Source: Diplonema papillatum (lineage: Eukaryota; Euglenozoa; Diplonemea; Diplonemida; Diplonemidae). From it: a stretch of 64,000 bases of DNA. The notes under the pieces are model-generated. The model was not told the origin of the DNA, did not search any database, and saw only the letters and a program-made list of their open reading frames with translations. Each line of letters begins with the position of its first letter. Position 1 is the first letter of the stretch. The DNA lies in contig JAPJBO010000950.1 in assembly GCA_030068145.1 (NCBI GenBank), positions 1 through 64,000 of the forward strand, in the 5' to 3' direction. Positions 40,185 to 50,989 of the stretch are shown here, in pieces. The translations under genes and the position numbers were made by a program.

Positions 40185-40385
40185 GGCCTTTTCCCCCCGA
40201 GACGGATCTTTCGCTTGGGTGGTCCTGGCTGTGTGACGAGCGACGAAACAGCCGCCTGACAGACGAGACTCACGTCGCTGTCCAGTCCGCAGTCACCGAG
40301 GTCCGCGCTGATGGTGGTGCGACTCATGCGAAACACGGCGCCGATAGGACCAGAGCGGTGTTGACCACATAGCCACTCCAACCAC
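40185..40385 (+). repeat. R6 dispersed repeat, divergent
   Basis: GGTGGTCCTGGCTGTGTGAC, GCCGCCTGACAGACGAGACT, GTCCGCGCTGATGGTGG and CGGCGCCGATAGGACCAG keep the R6 order. Confidence 0.7.
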
Positions 40386-40408
40386 GTTTTTGCAATCACC
40401 CCTAGGCA

Positions 40409-40615
40409 TAGTGGTCAAACGATTCGCATTATCGCATATTATCGCATTTGGGGGTTTGGCGCCAATTATCGCATTTTCATTCGCATTATCGCATGTTTAA
40501 AACCTGGGCAAATACAGTAGTATGGACTATCGCATATTATCGCACGCTGATTATATGCGATAATTTTGGGCGATAATGCGATAATTATTATCGCACGCGA
40601 ATCGTTTGACCACTA
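40409..40615 (+). mobile_element. ATTATCGC MITE with 19-bp perfect inverted ends
   Basis: TAGTGGTCAAACGATTCGC at 40409-40427 is exactly complemented at 40597-40615. The interior iterates ATTATCGC and GCGATAAT about ten times in both orientations. If the outer TA belongs to the target, the insertion is of TA type; wider flanks do not match. No coding capacity. Confidence 0.9.
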
Positions 40616-41780
<1,165 letters not shown>

Positions 41781-42799
41781 CAAAAATAAAAAAAAGCACC
41801 CTATTGCTCGGGGGCTGACCCCCCCCCCCCCCCCTAACGACTCCGGTCTAGATGTCTCGTCTAGAAAACAAGAACCCAACGCCCCTGTGCTCCCGCTAAG
41901 GAAAAAAAGCCGGCCTTTTATGACACCAATAAATTTATTTTCCGAAAAAGCACCCGGCGAAAAAAAGCTGTCCTTTTTTTCGCCCAAAAGAGACCGGCTA
42001 GCCGGCCTTTTTTGGGCGAAAAAAGACCGACTGGTGCAGTGGGTCGTGGTAATGCAGTGGACTAATCGATCAAAGACAGTTCAACAGGAAAGAGGGACTC
42101 TCGTGAACAATTTCCTAGTTGCTGCCGCCCGGCATTCATTACCAGGCGCACGATGGTCAGCATTTTGTGCCAGTCTTGGTGCATTCAATCCGCACGGTAC
42201 AGCTCTTCCCCCGTGAACCACACACACTGGAGAAAGGTGCCGTTTTAAAAAAAGACCGGGCCATCGGCCTCAGCGGGAACACTGCCAACAACTGCAAAAA
42301 AAACAAGACCCCCCCCAACCCCGGTTGATCGGGTGGTGCAGATAATAAAACGAGGAACACCACGGAGACGTGTGCGCAGAGCCCCCCTTATTTTGCGAGA
42401 ACCCACAAGGTGTCGTGGCGGTGGTTGCAGCTCGCTGATTTGCGAAGCACTTGGCTGTGGCGAGGGGAGATGTTTCGATGCGCCACGGACCATGCGACCA
42501 TCGTACCTCTCGTGGCGCGCGGATGCGAGCATGCGCAACGAAGGAAAAAAAGGGTCGGGTCGAATCACAACACCTTAGTGCTATTATTCGTCTTCTTATT
42601 ACACTCTAAACAAGAATTGGTCGCCTTACCATTGTTCACGGTCATCGATGCTGATCCGTCCGTTGTCTCGTGTCGGAGGACCGTAGCCAGAAATGTTCGT
42701 TGACGGCTGAGTCGTACAGAAGACACCTCTCTCGTCGTGCGGGGTCTGCTCACGGTATTCGTTGTCCCCTTGTTGTCAAGTATTCACACTTCTTTTCTT
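41781..42799. other. unassigned stretch
   Basis: A C17 run lies at 41818-41834. AAAAAAGCCGGCCTTTT and GGCTAGCCGGCCTTTTTTGG near 41908 and 41997 are related inverted words with GGGCGAAAAAAG. No gene is recognised. Confidence 0.4.
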
Positions 42800-42878
42800 C
42801 TTAGAAAACTTGGTGCCAGCATCAAACATGGTTTGAGAGGCTGTGTTCTGCCTACACATTAAACAAAGATCCCCCCCT
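42800..42878 (+). repeat. R9 repeat
   Basis: AAACTTGGTGCCAGCATCAA, GAGAGGCTGTGTTCTGCC, ACATTAAACAAAGATCCCC. Confidence 0.65.
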
Positions 42879-43134
42879 CAAAGAAATACGGTTTGGCTTC
42901 AACTTTTTGGTGTCCAGCAAACAGTGCTGCTGACTCCAATGAAACGTAACAACGCGCAACGAGGAGACGAGGAGAGAGAAGGCCGCATGCAGGTGGCCAC
43001 CTCTCCCTCGTTGTGCTCCCAATAGAGAACTTTGCGTATGTGACGTGCCGCCCTCAGCTCATAGGATTACTGCATGCTCGCATTCGCATTGGATCGGGGA
43101 AGAAAACCCCCATCCAAGGGACCCTGCAACTTAT

Positions 43135-43305
43135 TTAGTACCAACAATCTTGCGGGTTGCCCTTCAATGTATTGTGCAGGCTAAAAAGACGTAGGCAGCG
43201 TGTTTTGGTGGTTGATCAGAATTCCTTACCTGAAAATGACACAGGGTAAATACAAGTAGGAAACCGATCAACCGGCACGCACAAACGAAACGAAGCACTT
43301 GTCTT
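43135..43305 (+). repeat. R4 dispersed repeat
   Basis: TAGTACCAACAATCTTGCGG, GGGTTGCCCTTCAATGTATT, GGTTGATCAGAATTCCTTAC and CGATCAACCGGCACGCACAA match 30865-31040 and 58110-58285. Confidence 0.85.
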
Positions 43306-43315
43306 TTTGACTGGT

Positions 43316-43375
43316 CTGCGTTCACGAGCGAAGTCCCGAGACGAAGAACGAGGTGCGCACAACACCTGGAAGAAA
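43316..43375 (+). repeat. CGAAGAACGAG repeat
   Basis: TCTGCGTTCACGAGCGAAGT, GAGACGAAGAACGAGGTGCG and CACAACACC recur at 39796-39852. Confidence 0.65.
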
Positions 43376-43779
43376 AAAAAAAAAAAAACAACAACAAAAA
43401 AATTGTCGGGAACCACAAAAAAAAAAAAGGAAGAATTCAGAGGAACCAGCCCCCTCATGGGTTTTGGCATCCCCTCCGCAGAAGAGGAGTCGTGCTCTCC
43501 TGTGTACTCCTTCTCTCCTCCCCCAAAGGCGGGCAGAACTGCTTCAACATTATCCACATGTGGCACCTCCACACGTGGAAGCGCGCGTGGGCAAAAGCGA
43601 TCCTAAAAAAAAAAGTGGGTTTTAGTGGGTAGCGTTCGGCCACCATAGCTCCACGAACGTAGTCCCACACTCTCCGCTTAGTCCACGGGGGTCGTGCGTA
43701 AAGCATTTTTTCCGGGTTACAAAAAAAAAAAAAAAAAAAAAAAGCAAGGTCTTGTTGTTCGAAACACTTCCCAGCACGA

Positions 43780-44075
43780 GGTTCAGCCACAGAAGCAAGA
43801 GTAAAAGAGGGAGCCCGAGTCACACCCGAAAAGCGGGTGTGCTCCAACCAAAACGCGTGTAAATCCACACCGGAAAAAACAGGCGCCCGCTTTTTTTTTT
43901 TGCTAACAATGCAGTGTTGGTACTAAATAATTAGTAGTTGGCAGCGTACCCACATGAAACTTACCAAAGCAGGTGAGTTCCGCTTGTGCGCACAAACAAA
44001 AAGAAGACGCTCCAGCTTTTTAACTCCAGCTTTTAACTCCAGCTCATGAGGCTGACTCCCATCGTGTGGCTTCCA
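43780..44075 (+). repeat. R11, R8 and CAGCTCCAGC modules in a row
   Basis: GAGTCACACCCGAAAAGCGG and CTCCAACCAAAACGCGTG (R11) are followed by GCTAACAATGCAGTGTTGG, TAGTAGTTGGCAGCGTAC and CATGAAACTTACCAAAGCAG (R8, 43900-44010), then a duplicated TTTTAACTCCAGCTTTTAAC and CATGAGGCTGACTCCC. Confidence 0.75.
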
Positions 44076-44185
44076 TCCACCGAACGTTCTTAACCTGCAA
44101 AAGCCATCAGGGGACATATAAGTGCCCCTGGTGCGAAGGTTAAGGGAGGGGGGGAGAAAGGTGTAGCTGTTCACCTGTAAGCACG

Positions 44186-45377
44186 GTGCTCTACTGGGGG
44201 GGGCCAATTACAATTGAGTTCAATTGTAATATAACGATACACGGCGTGGAATTGGGGGGTCCCAGACCCCCCCCCCAAAAACACTAGTGTATTACAATTG
44301 AAGTTCAGCTTGCCTGTTAGAAACCCGTTGTTGTCGGGACTAAATGACAGTACAATGCAACTCCGAGCAAAAACTGAAGGGAAAACCTTCACGCAACAAG
44401 CGAAAGGTTCGAGCCCGCAGTTCGGACTCCGAGCCCTGATTTCTCGTGCACCGGCTCGGAAATACCGCATGCCGTGGGTGTTTCCACCAACACCTGGCAA
44501 GACTCCTGCCAAGACTCTTGGCAAGAGAGTGCCAAGACTCTTGGCAAGAGAGTACCCTAACTTGGGCCTAAGGTTCACTTTCTGGGGCGGTTGCTCAAAA
44601 TCAGAGTTTCCAACAGCATGGCGACCGCAGTCCGACGAACTTACTGCTTTCTCTTTTTGACAGAGAGCGCTGGCGGCAGACGGGTACCACCGATAAATCT
44701 GGGGATAACAAGATGTCCCATCCGATGGGCCATCGCCCCCATGCCGGGCCACGGTCACGATTGGCAGTGTCTCCGGCTGGCTCAGCAGCTCCGGAGCCAC
44801 CGCCACACTGCGATTGCCGGCCCATTGCCATGTTTGTGCTTCATGATCCCCGCACACACAGCCAGCTCCAAGACTTTGGCACGAGCAACGGCATCAGCGA
44901 CATCATCATGATCATGCTCAAAACCTTTGGAAGACCCGGGTTCGGAATGCACGCCAAAACCTCGTTTTAAGATTTCTTCTCCGCTTTGGAGGCCCAACAT
45001 GACTTTTCCAAAAAAAAGCCGAAACGAAAACGGCCCTGAAACCGCCTCACTGGCTGGCTCACACTCAACGGCAGTGCGAAAGTGTCAGCCGTACAGTAAC
45101 ATTACAATTCAATTGTATTATACGGTTGGGATGCGCCGATTCCCCGAAAAAAAAGTTCAATTGTATTATACGGTTCAATTGTATTATACGGTTCAATAGT
45201 AATTAGCCCCCCCCAGTAGGCATTCTTACTAGTCCGGATGTCTCGTGTAGGTAAGAATGACCAGTAGCAGGAGTCATATTACCAGTAAGATTTCGTAAGA
45301 ATGACTTAGCGACACAAGTCAATATTACTAGTAAGTTTTCTTACAAGTAGAGCCCCCAACCCCCCCAGTGAGAGCAC
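44186..45377 (+). mobile_element. CAATTGTA foldback-type element, possibly composite
   Basis: The inner pair is strongest: CTACTGGGGGGGGC at 44191 matches, inverted, the sequence ending 45219, with inverted similarity over about 28 bp. Just inside both ends CAATTGTAATATAACG or TTCAATTGTATTATACGG is iterated (two to three on the left, four on the right). An outer pair GTGCTCT at 44186 and AGAGCAC ending 45377 adds a 158-bp piece rich in ATTACTAGTAAG and TAAGAATGACTTAGC words. The left edge CACGGTGC resembles the 24.79 and 27.24 kb elements. The 0.8-kb interior has no recognised transposase. No target duplication was found. Confidence 0.7.
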
Positions 45378-45479
45378 AACCGAGACGGTTCATCTTCGTC
45401 TTGCGGCCTTGTTTCTTGTTTCAAGGCGGTTTTTCTCCCCTCCCTCTTTGATCGATGCTCGAACAGCTGCCCTCGCACC

Positions 45480-45512
45480 GGGCGAGGGAGCCTTAAAAGC
45501 GAACTTTCACGC
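45480..45512 (+). repeat. R1 tail fragment
   Basis: GAGCCTTAAAAGCGAACTTT and CACGC, immediately left of the next element. Confidence 0.5.
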
Positions 45513-45627
45513 AAACACAGGGCTTACGCTCCGTTTTCGGTCTCAGAGAAAATACGTGTGGTCCACATGTGGGCGCTTAAGTTTGGAGGGGGAAAAAAAC
45601 GTTTCCCTCATGTGCGACGGAAAAAAA

Positions 45628-46340
45628 GTACGTGCGCTCGGCTAAGGTCGGCGCGTGGCGAGACTGGAGGCAGCAGTTAAAGTTCGGGGAACAGTAAAGT
45701 TCGGGCGAAGCTAAGTTCGGGCAATGCTAAGTTCTGGTGAAGCTAAGTTCGAGTGATGCTACGTTCGGGCGTTGCTAAGTTCTGGTGCTATGCGCTCAGG
45801 CTGCGCTGGTACTACAAAAAGTTCGGGCACGAAGCGAAGTTCGGCCAGGGTGGTAAAGTCCGGGTGAAGTCAAGGTCGGTGCTCGTGCCCGGGGGGGGAC
45901 ACCCCTCGGACCCACCGAGCACGGGAAAAGTTTGGCGCTCGTACCCGGGTGGCCCCGCCGCCCCCCTGGGGCAGCCTTTTCCCGCCCGTCCCCCCCCCGC
46001 CGGCCCTCTCCCGGGGCGACGGGGTGACCCAAATACCGCGAGATACTGAGAAACTCCGCAAAAAACGCAGATTTCGGGCACATTAGACCCCGGAACGCAA
46101 CAAACCTCGAAAACAATCCCCGACCGGAAAAATGTCACGGGCGGGGTTCGAACCCGGGCCACCATGCCCGAAGGCCTTCGCCCAACCACTCTGCCACCCG
46201 TACGCATATCGGCAGGGGAGGAAAACCCTAGATCCGCACTATAATCCAGTCCAAAAACAATACACTTTTTTACTGGAGAAAGTGGGGTTGGCTCGAATAG
46301 AGGCTATTCACATTGCATGTTCATAGGACCTCCAGTCTCG
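45628..46340 (+). mobile_element. foldback-type element FB1, copy 2
   Basis: GTACGTGCGCTCGGCTAAGG opens and CCTCCAGTCTCG closes it; CGAGACTGGAGG is at 45659-45670. The left arm of AAGTTCGGGC units (45676-45860) is kept, but the inverted arm of copy 1 is absent. The GC-rich block with GTGCTCGTGCCCGG (45880-45960) is in the opposite orientation to that of copy 1. The right part, CAAATACCGCGAGATACTGA onward, is collinear with copy 1. Confidence 0.85.
46137..46202 (-). other. tRNA-like Pol III promoter region inside FB1 copy 2
   Basis: On the minus strand TGGCAGAGTGGTTGGGC (46180-46196) and GGGTTCGAACCCC (46143-46155) are excellent A and B boxes, closer to consensus than in copy 1. The unit resembles a Leu/Ser-type tRNA in its GGCAGAGTGGTT D-arm. 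The variable arm and acceptor do not fold convincingly, so a tRNA-derived promoter is the safer call. Confidence 0.6.
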
Positions 46341-46546
46341 AAAAATAGCGTCGCTAGGTAGCTACTGGACTTGGCGACACCTGGCTGTGGCGGCCTTGAC
46401 CACTAGTGGGCCTAGACTCCCCTGCATGTGGACCAATAAATCAAAATCCACATGTGGTGCCTCTGGATCCACACGTGGGGGAACAAAATCCAAAAAGAGT
46501 TAACGTGTGGAAATCCACACGTTCCACACGTGGAGCGTAAGCCCTG

Positions 46547-47335
46547 CGCAAACACCTGGTTGGCTGTACGTCCCTTTCCCACACACAGAAAGAAAGTATG
46601 GATGGAGAGCAAAAAGTAAAGCTGTCGGGGGGAGAGGGCGGCGATCATCACTCCTTGTTCGATGCTAGGATCGAACGTGCGAAGATTTCCGCATAACCCC
46701 CTCAAGCACCACCCCTTGGAAATTTCGGGCTAAAAAACACACAACTACACGTACTGCCACTACAGCAGATATGGTACGCACACGTAACACGGGGGTGGGA
46801 GGGGATCTGCTTTGGTATGTCTTCCCCCATTTCAAAACCCCCCCGTAGACGCTTTTTCACCCAACAGCCTCTATGGTCACCCGGAGACTTTAAAAAAGCC
46901 ACCCTCCCCTCCTTTCACTCCAAAATAAAAAGGTCTCGACTCTAAACCTCCACCTCGTCAGAAAGCGTGAGACCCCGGCCGCTGGCGCTCCCGAGAAGAA
47001 AAGAAGGTCGAAATACACCAATCTGTACCTCCCACGGGATCGTCGGAAACACAAGAAAGACTGGAAAAGAGATAGCATGCGTAAAGCTTTCATTTAAAAA
47101 GGATTTGTTTTTAACCTTTTAGCGTAGTAATTCGAACTCCGAGATGTCCTCAAGGAAAAAAATAATCAGCAACAAAAAAATAGCAATTAAAAAAACTAAC
47201 CAGTCGGATCATCCGCAACGCGCAACCATCAAAATCGAAATTGGGGTAGGGGATGGCTCCGGGAAAAAGAAAGAACGCAATAGAGAGTCTTCTGCTTCCT
47301 CCTCTTCTCCCGCCCCCATTTCTTTCTAACTGAGT
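46547..47335. other. R10/R1 tail and unassigned sequence
   Basis: CGTACTGCCACTACAGCAGA at 46749 is R10; ATGGTCACCCGGAGACTTTA at 46873 is the R1 tail with an altered second half. CACCAATCTGTACCTCCCAC with GATCGTCGGAAACACAAG at 47016-47055 is a short dispersed repeat. No gene. Confidence 0.55.
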
Positions 47336-47592
47336 TGTTCAACCACGGTTGTAGGGGCCTCCTCCCCGTGACGGATTCGCCTGTGCTCTGGTAGCACGGG
47401 TGGTCCTGGCTGTGACGAGCTACGAACAGCCGCCTGACAAACCAGACTCACACCGCAGTCCTGTCTGCAGACACTCAGGTTCCGCGCTGATGATGGCCCG
47501 CCTTATGTGTCCGTGGCTTAAAGGACCGAAAACACGGCGCAGACGGGACCAGTGCAGTGTTGATCACATATCCATTCCATCCCCATTCCCCT
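47336..47592 (+). repeat. R6 dispersed repeat, best copy
   Basis: GGGGCCTCCTCCCCGTGACG, GATTCGCCTGTGCTCTGGTA, GACGAGCTACGAACAGCCGC, CTGTCTGCAGACACTCAGGT, GATGATGGCCCGCCTTATGT, CGGCGCAGACGGGACCAG and GTGTTGATCACATATCC are uninterrupted. Confidence 0.85.
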
Positions 47593-47627
47593 TCATAGAA
47601 AGGAAAAAAAATTCTTTTTTTTGTTTC

Positions 47628-47925
47628 AGAAGCGCCAGCTTGAAAAGAAATGCTCGACGATGCTGCCCGACAAAGAACCGAAGGGATCCCAAGTGCTGTA
47701 ACTACCGAACCACGTGTTGAACGGATGTGAGGTCATGCGGGTCTACCCCTACACGACAAATCACACAAACACAACAGGTTAAAGTCCTGAGAGAGAAAAC
47801 AACGCACGGTGGTGTAAGCGAAGAACAAATCAGATTGTGTTTGTATTGTATTTGCCCCTTTACCTCTATATTTCCTCCCTTCCATTCGGAGTCGAAGCAG
47901 CTACGTCGAGTATTCTTGTAGGAAA
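47628..47925 (+). repeat. R3 dispersed repeat, copy 3
   Basis: This matches 10447-10737 along its length, from AGCGCCAGCTTGAAAAGAAA to GCAGCTACGTCGAGTATTC. It follows R6 after a short A/T tract. Confidence 0.85.
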
Positions 47926-48055
47926 ATACTCAAAAAGAGTGCCGGTGCGCGGCGCAGTGTTGCTAAACACTGCGGTCGCTCTCCGTAACCTTATTGAGGC
48001 TGTTGGCGTGAGCGAGTCTCTCGTCGTAGCTTGGGATCTCGGCCCCTGGAAACTG

Positions 48056-48158
48056 GACCTTTTGTGTCCAACAAATGCAAATCGTCGGGAACAATCGATG
48101 GCAGCGTACAATCCCGACTCTTGTTAAAATCAAGGAAACAGGTTGAAGGAAGTGCGCA
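48056..48158 (+). repeat. R8 variant
   Basis: TTTTGTGTCCAACAAATGCA, GGAACAATCGATGGCAGCGT, AACAGGTTGAAGGAAGTGCG match the variant at 33436-33560. Confidence 0.65.
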
Positions 48159-48345
48159 CTTAGCTACTGTTACCAGATTCGGACCGCGCGCACCAAATGT
48201 ACGACCGATCTAACTAACCAGGGATTTATACGCGAAAGCGATATGGTTGCATAGAGTGGTGCCCCGAACTACTTCCAGGGGGTTAGCTACTGCTACCACA
48301 TCGTAAATTTGTTGCATTAGTGTGTGGGCCTTTGAAGCGTGGATG
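48159..48345 (+). repeat. diverged outlying unit of the 156-bp satellite
   Basis: TTACCAGATTCGGACCGCG, TCTAACTAACCAGGGATTTA and AGAGTGGTGCCCCGAACTAC are satellite words with a deletion in the middle. GTTTGTTGCATTAGTGTG-like words at 48310 recur at 48538, bounding about 230 bp of unrelated GC-rich sequence. Confidence 0.65.
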
Positions 48346-48589
48346 ATGCCTCTCGCGCTGCTCCCCTTGAGGTTCCTGGCTCATGCCAAAGCGCCGCCGC
48401 CCGGGTTAAGTGGTTGCGGCATCAGGCGTGGGCCAGGGCCAGGGAGGCTGTTCGGAGGGGTCACCACCCACCGTTCGCGGGCTTCGTTACTTCACTGCCC
48501 CCGGCTCTCCCCGGCCTTCGTCATCCCGGGGGAGGAGTTTGTTGCATTAGTGTGATTGTCAGGTCTTCGACTACCCTGAGCAACGCACT

Positions 48590-49015
48590 ATACGCGGTCC
48601 GAATCTGGCACTCGGTCCGTTCATAGAAGCCGCTGCGTTCAACCTCATCAAATGTGAGACCCGTCTAACCAGGGATTTACACGCGAAGGTGCTATGGTTC
48701 CATAGAGTGGTGCCCCAAACCATTTCCAGGGGGTTACCAGATTTGGACCGCGGTCCGAATCTGGCACTCGGTCCGTTCATAGAAGCCGCTGCGTTCAACC
48801 TCATCAAATGTGAGACCCGTCTAACCAGGGATTTACACGCGAAGGTGCTATGGTTCCATAGAGTGGTGCCCCGAACCATTTCCAGGGGGTTACCATATTC
48901 GGACCGCGGTCCGAATCTGGCACTCGGCCCGTGCACAGAAGCCGCTGCGTTCAACTTCATCAAGTGTAAGACCCGTCTAACCATCAGGGATTTGTACGCA
49001 AACCTGCAAACCCGG
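48590..49015. repeat. 156-bp tandem repeat, open on both strands
   Basis: Units start GGTCCGAATCTGGCACTCGG at 48596, 48752 and 48908. The period of 156 is 52 codons, and both a plus frame (48689-49039) and a minus frame (48571-49059, 162 codons) stay open. On the plus strand the repeat encodes LWFHRVVPRTISRGLP and GPNLALGPFIEAAAFNLIKC; on the minus strand SLVRRVSHLMRLNAAASMNG and GTTLWNHSTFACK. Changes between units are few. I know no family with either sequence. It may be a coding satellite or a repeat-protein remnant. Confidence 0.7.
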
Positions 49016-49049
49016 GTTTGCGGGTTTGCGGCTTGGTAAACCTCCTCAT

Positions 49050-50985
49050 CCCTCCACACCCCCTACCGCGACCGAAAGTCCACTATCAGGATTCGCCGGG
49101 CGGGTCCTCCTCGTGAGAGCAAAAAAAAGGAGGGGGGGAAACAAAACAAAACAAGAAGCAAAGCAAGATCTGCTCCTCTGCATCAGCCTGCTGTCTCCGG
49201 CTGCTTGCGGCACAGTTCGGACCAGCAGGCTACTACAACGTGACGTGCAGTCTATCGTCGCAGACTTGTTGCTGCATACCAAGTATCAAACTACAACTCC
49301 TTCTACCTTTGCTCATCCGATTCGCAGAACGCGGTCAATCATCAATTGGGTTGGTCCAAACAACGCAAAAAAGTACTCATGGCTAGCCAAATGGGAACTG
49401 TGAAAGCGTGCTGTGCGTGCAATGTAGAAGTGTCAGGTGGAACGCAACAACGGCCAAATCGACGGAGAACACCTGCAGCCTTTGCCGACCCACTAAGCCT
49501 GTTCCCAGACTCTGGCCAACCTTTTAAAGTGCGGCTTCACATGCGCCGAACCGATGGCTTAATCCCCACAAGAACGCGAGAAGAGACGTTCACGGCAGAC
49601 GACCGACTGGCCCGCATATGGGTTACGGCTGATACCAGCAACGAACGAGAACAATGGTACACACCGCGACTCTTACCACCTAAAACATAAATATAGATCG
49701 CGCTTATGGGACCCGCGTCTGACGCGACTGGCATCGAGCATTCGGAATTGCTGGGAGAAGATACAGCATATCCAGACACAGAATATCCATTCCAAGCACG
49801 TTCCTGCGGGCTTGAGGGGGGAACCCGTGCAACGCATGAACATGTCGTGTTCAGGGTGTTGGTCAAAAAGGTGGTGGCAAGAATGTGGTGTGCACTGGAA
49901 CCGCTTCAAAATGACTCGTTTTGGCACTGGCTTGCCACGAGACAAGAACAAACTAGGAACCGGCAAAGTTAAAAAAGCAAAATACGACGCAAGCACCAGA
50001 ATAATAATAAAAAATAAGAAGAAAACACCCCTCTAACTGTTCGTACCCAGACTCTCTGGGTGCGGCTAACGCGCGCAACCACAAGGCTCCCCCGTACATC
50101 AGCTGGGAGCCCCCGCAACATGAACAACAAGAAGAACACCGCAGGGCTCAGGGGGGGGGGGGGAATGATTCTCCCCCCCCCCCTCGACCCCGCCGCCGAA
50201 CGAGCACCTCGTGATGTTCGTATCACAAAGGTTCCGCAGGCGAACCTTTCACACACTAACTGTAACAGCGCTGCAAGTGAAAAGAAAATGAAGATTCTTT
50301 TATTATCGATTAGTCAACTTCTACACAACCGTTCAGGAAAACCTGGCTTGTACTCACGTACAAAAAGTTCCAGAAGCAGTCCAGACACGCCAACGTGTGG
50401 AGTTGACCCCGATAATAAAAAGAATTATCTTCTACGAATCCGCGAATAACGCAAAGAAAACAGGGCAGAAAGTGGGCCCGGCTCCGCTTTGCGACCGTTC
50501 CTCACTCCAAACTCGAAGCCTCCAAGTAAACGCCAAGAGTTCAAGAGAACTCACTCTACAAGACTTTTCCTCCGAAAAGTCTCGTATCGCTGAAAGTCTG
50601 CGACTCTGAACCCTCCGGAGATTCCAGCGACCCGCCTTCACCGGGCGCCAAGCCGGAGTGGGTGCCAGTGCCAGCGACCGTTCTTCTTTTTTTTTTTTTT
50701 TGCTTTTTTATACGTCGCAAATTTGTGTTTCATGCATTCCAACCCGTTTTCACAATTCTTCTTCCCTAATAGAACCAGTTTAGAAATGTAAACAGTGCGT
50801 GCCTAGCAGTGGGGGAAAAAAAAGGAAAAAAAGAAGAAAAACGGGTTTAGGCAAAGGCCGGCTTACCGGGGTATCAAAATTGGGTGTGTGGCTGAAACCC
50901 AGTTTTGGGGGGGAAAGGGACGTTATTAGCGAATTGTACAGCGAAGGCCTCAAAAACTGCCCAGAAAACACGCCGCATGACCCTC
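49050..50985. other. unassigned stretch with two Cys-rich segments
   Basis: One plus frame encodes CVQCRSVRWN followed by CSLC (49414-49480), a CX2C-X16-CX2C pattern; another encodes CSGCWSKRWWQECGVHW (49836-49886). Both share CXXCXSXRW. Neither frame is long and they are not in phase, so this is a candidate zinc-binding remnant rather than a called gene. The remaining sequence has C and G runs near 50150-50190. Confidence 0.35.
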
Positions 50986-50989
50986 ATTC

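Larger units (their letters stand above)
45518..46546 (+). mobile_element. CAGGGCTTACG hAT-like MITE, copy 2, interrupted
   Basis: CAGGGCTTACGCTCC begins at 45518 and its complement ends at 46546. CGCAAACA lies directly outside each end (45510-45517 and 46547-46554), a perfect 8-bp duplication of hAT type. Internal palindromes such as CCACACGTGG recur. A 713-bp FB1 copy (45628-46340) sits in its internal A run; the uninterrupted copy at 62720-63033 shows the empty arrangement. Confidence 0.9.

Noticed and set aside
44505-44560. Terminator hairpin CAAGACTCTTGGCAAGAG
   Set aside because: It is a short local inverted duplication in a eukaryotic mobile element without a gene upstream.
44713-44970. 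Peptide LQDFGTSNG resembling the end of an FHA domain
   Set aside because: The preceding FHA strands, the Gly-Arg and the Ser-x-x-His motifs are missing; the match is nine residues within a mobile element.
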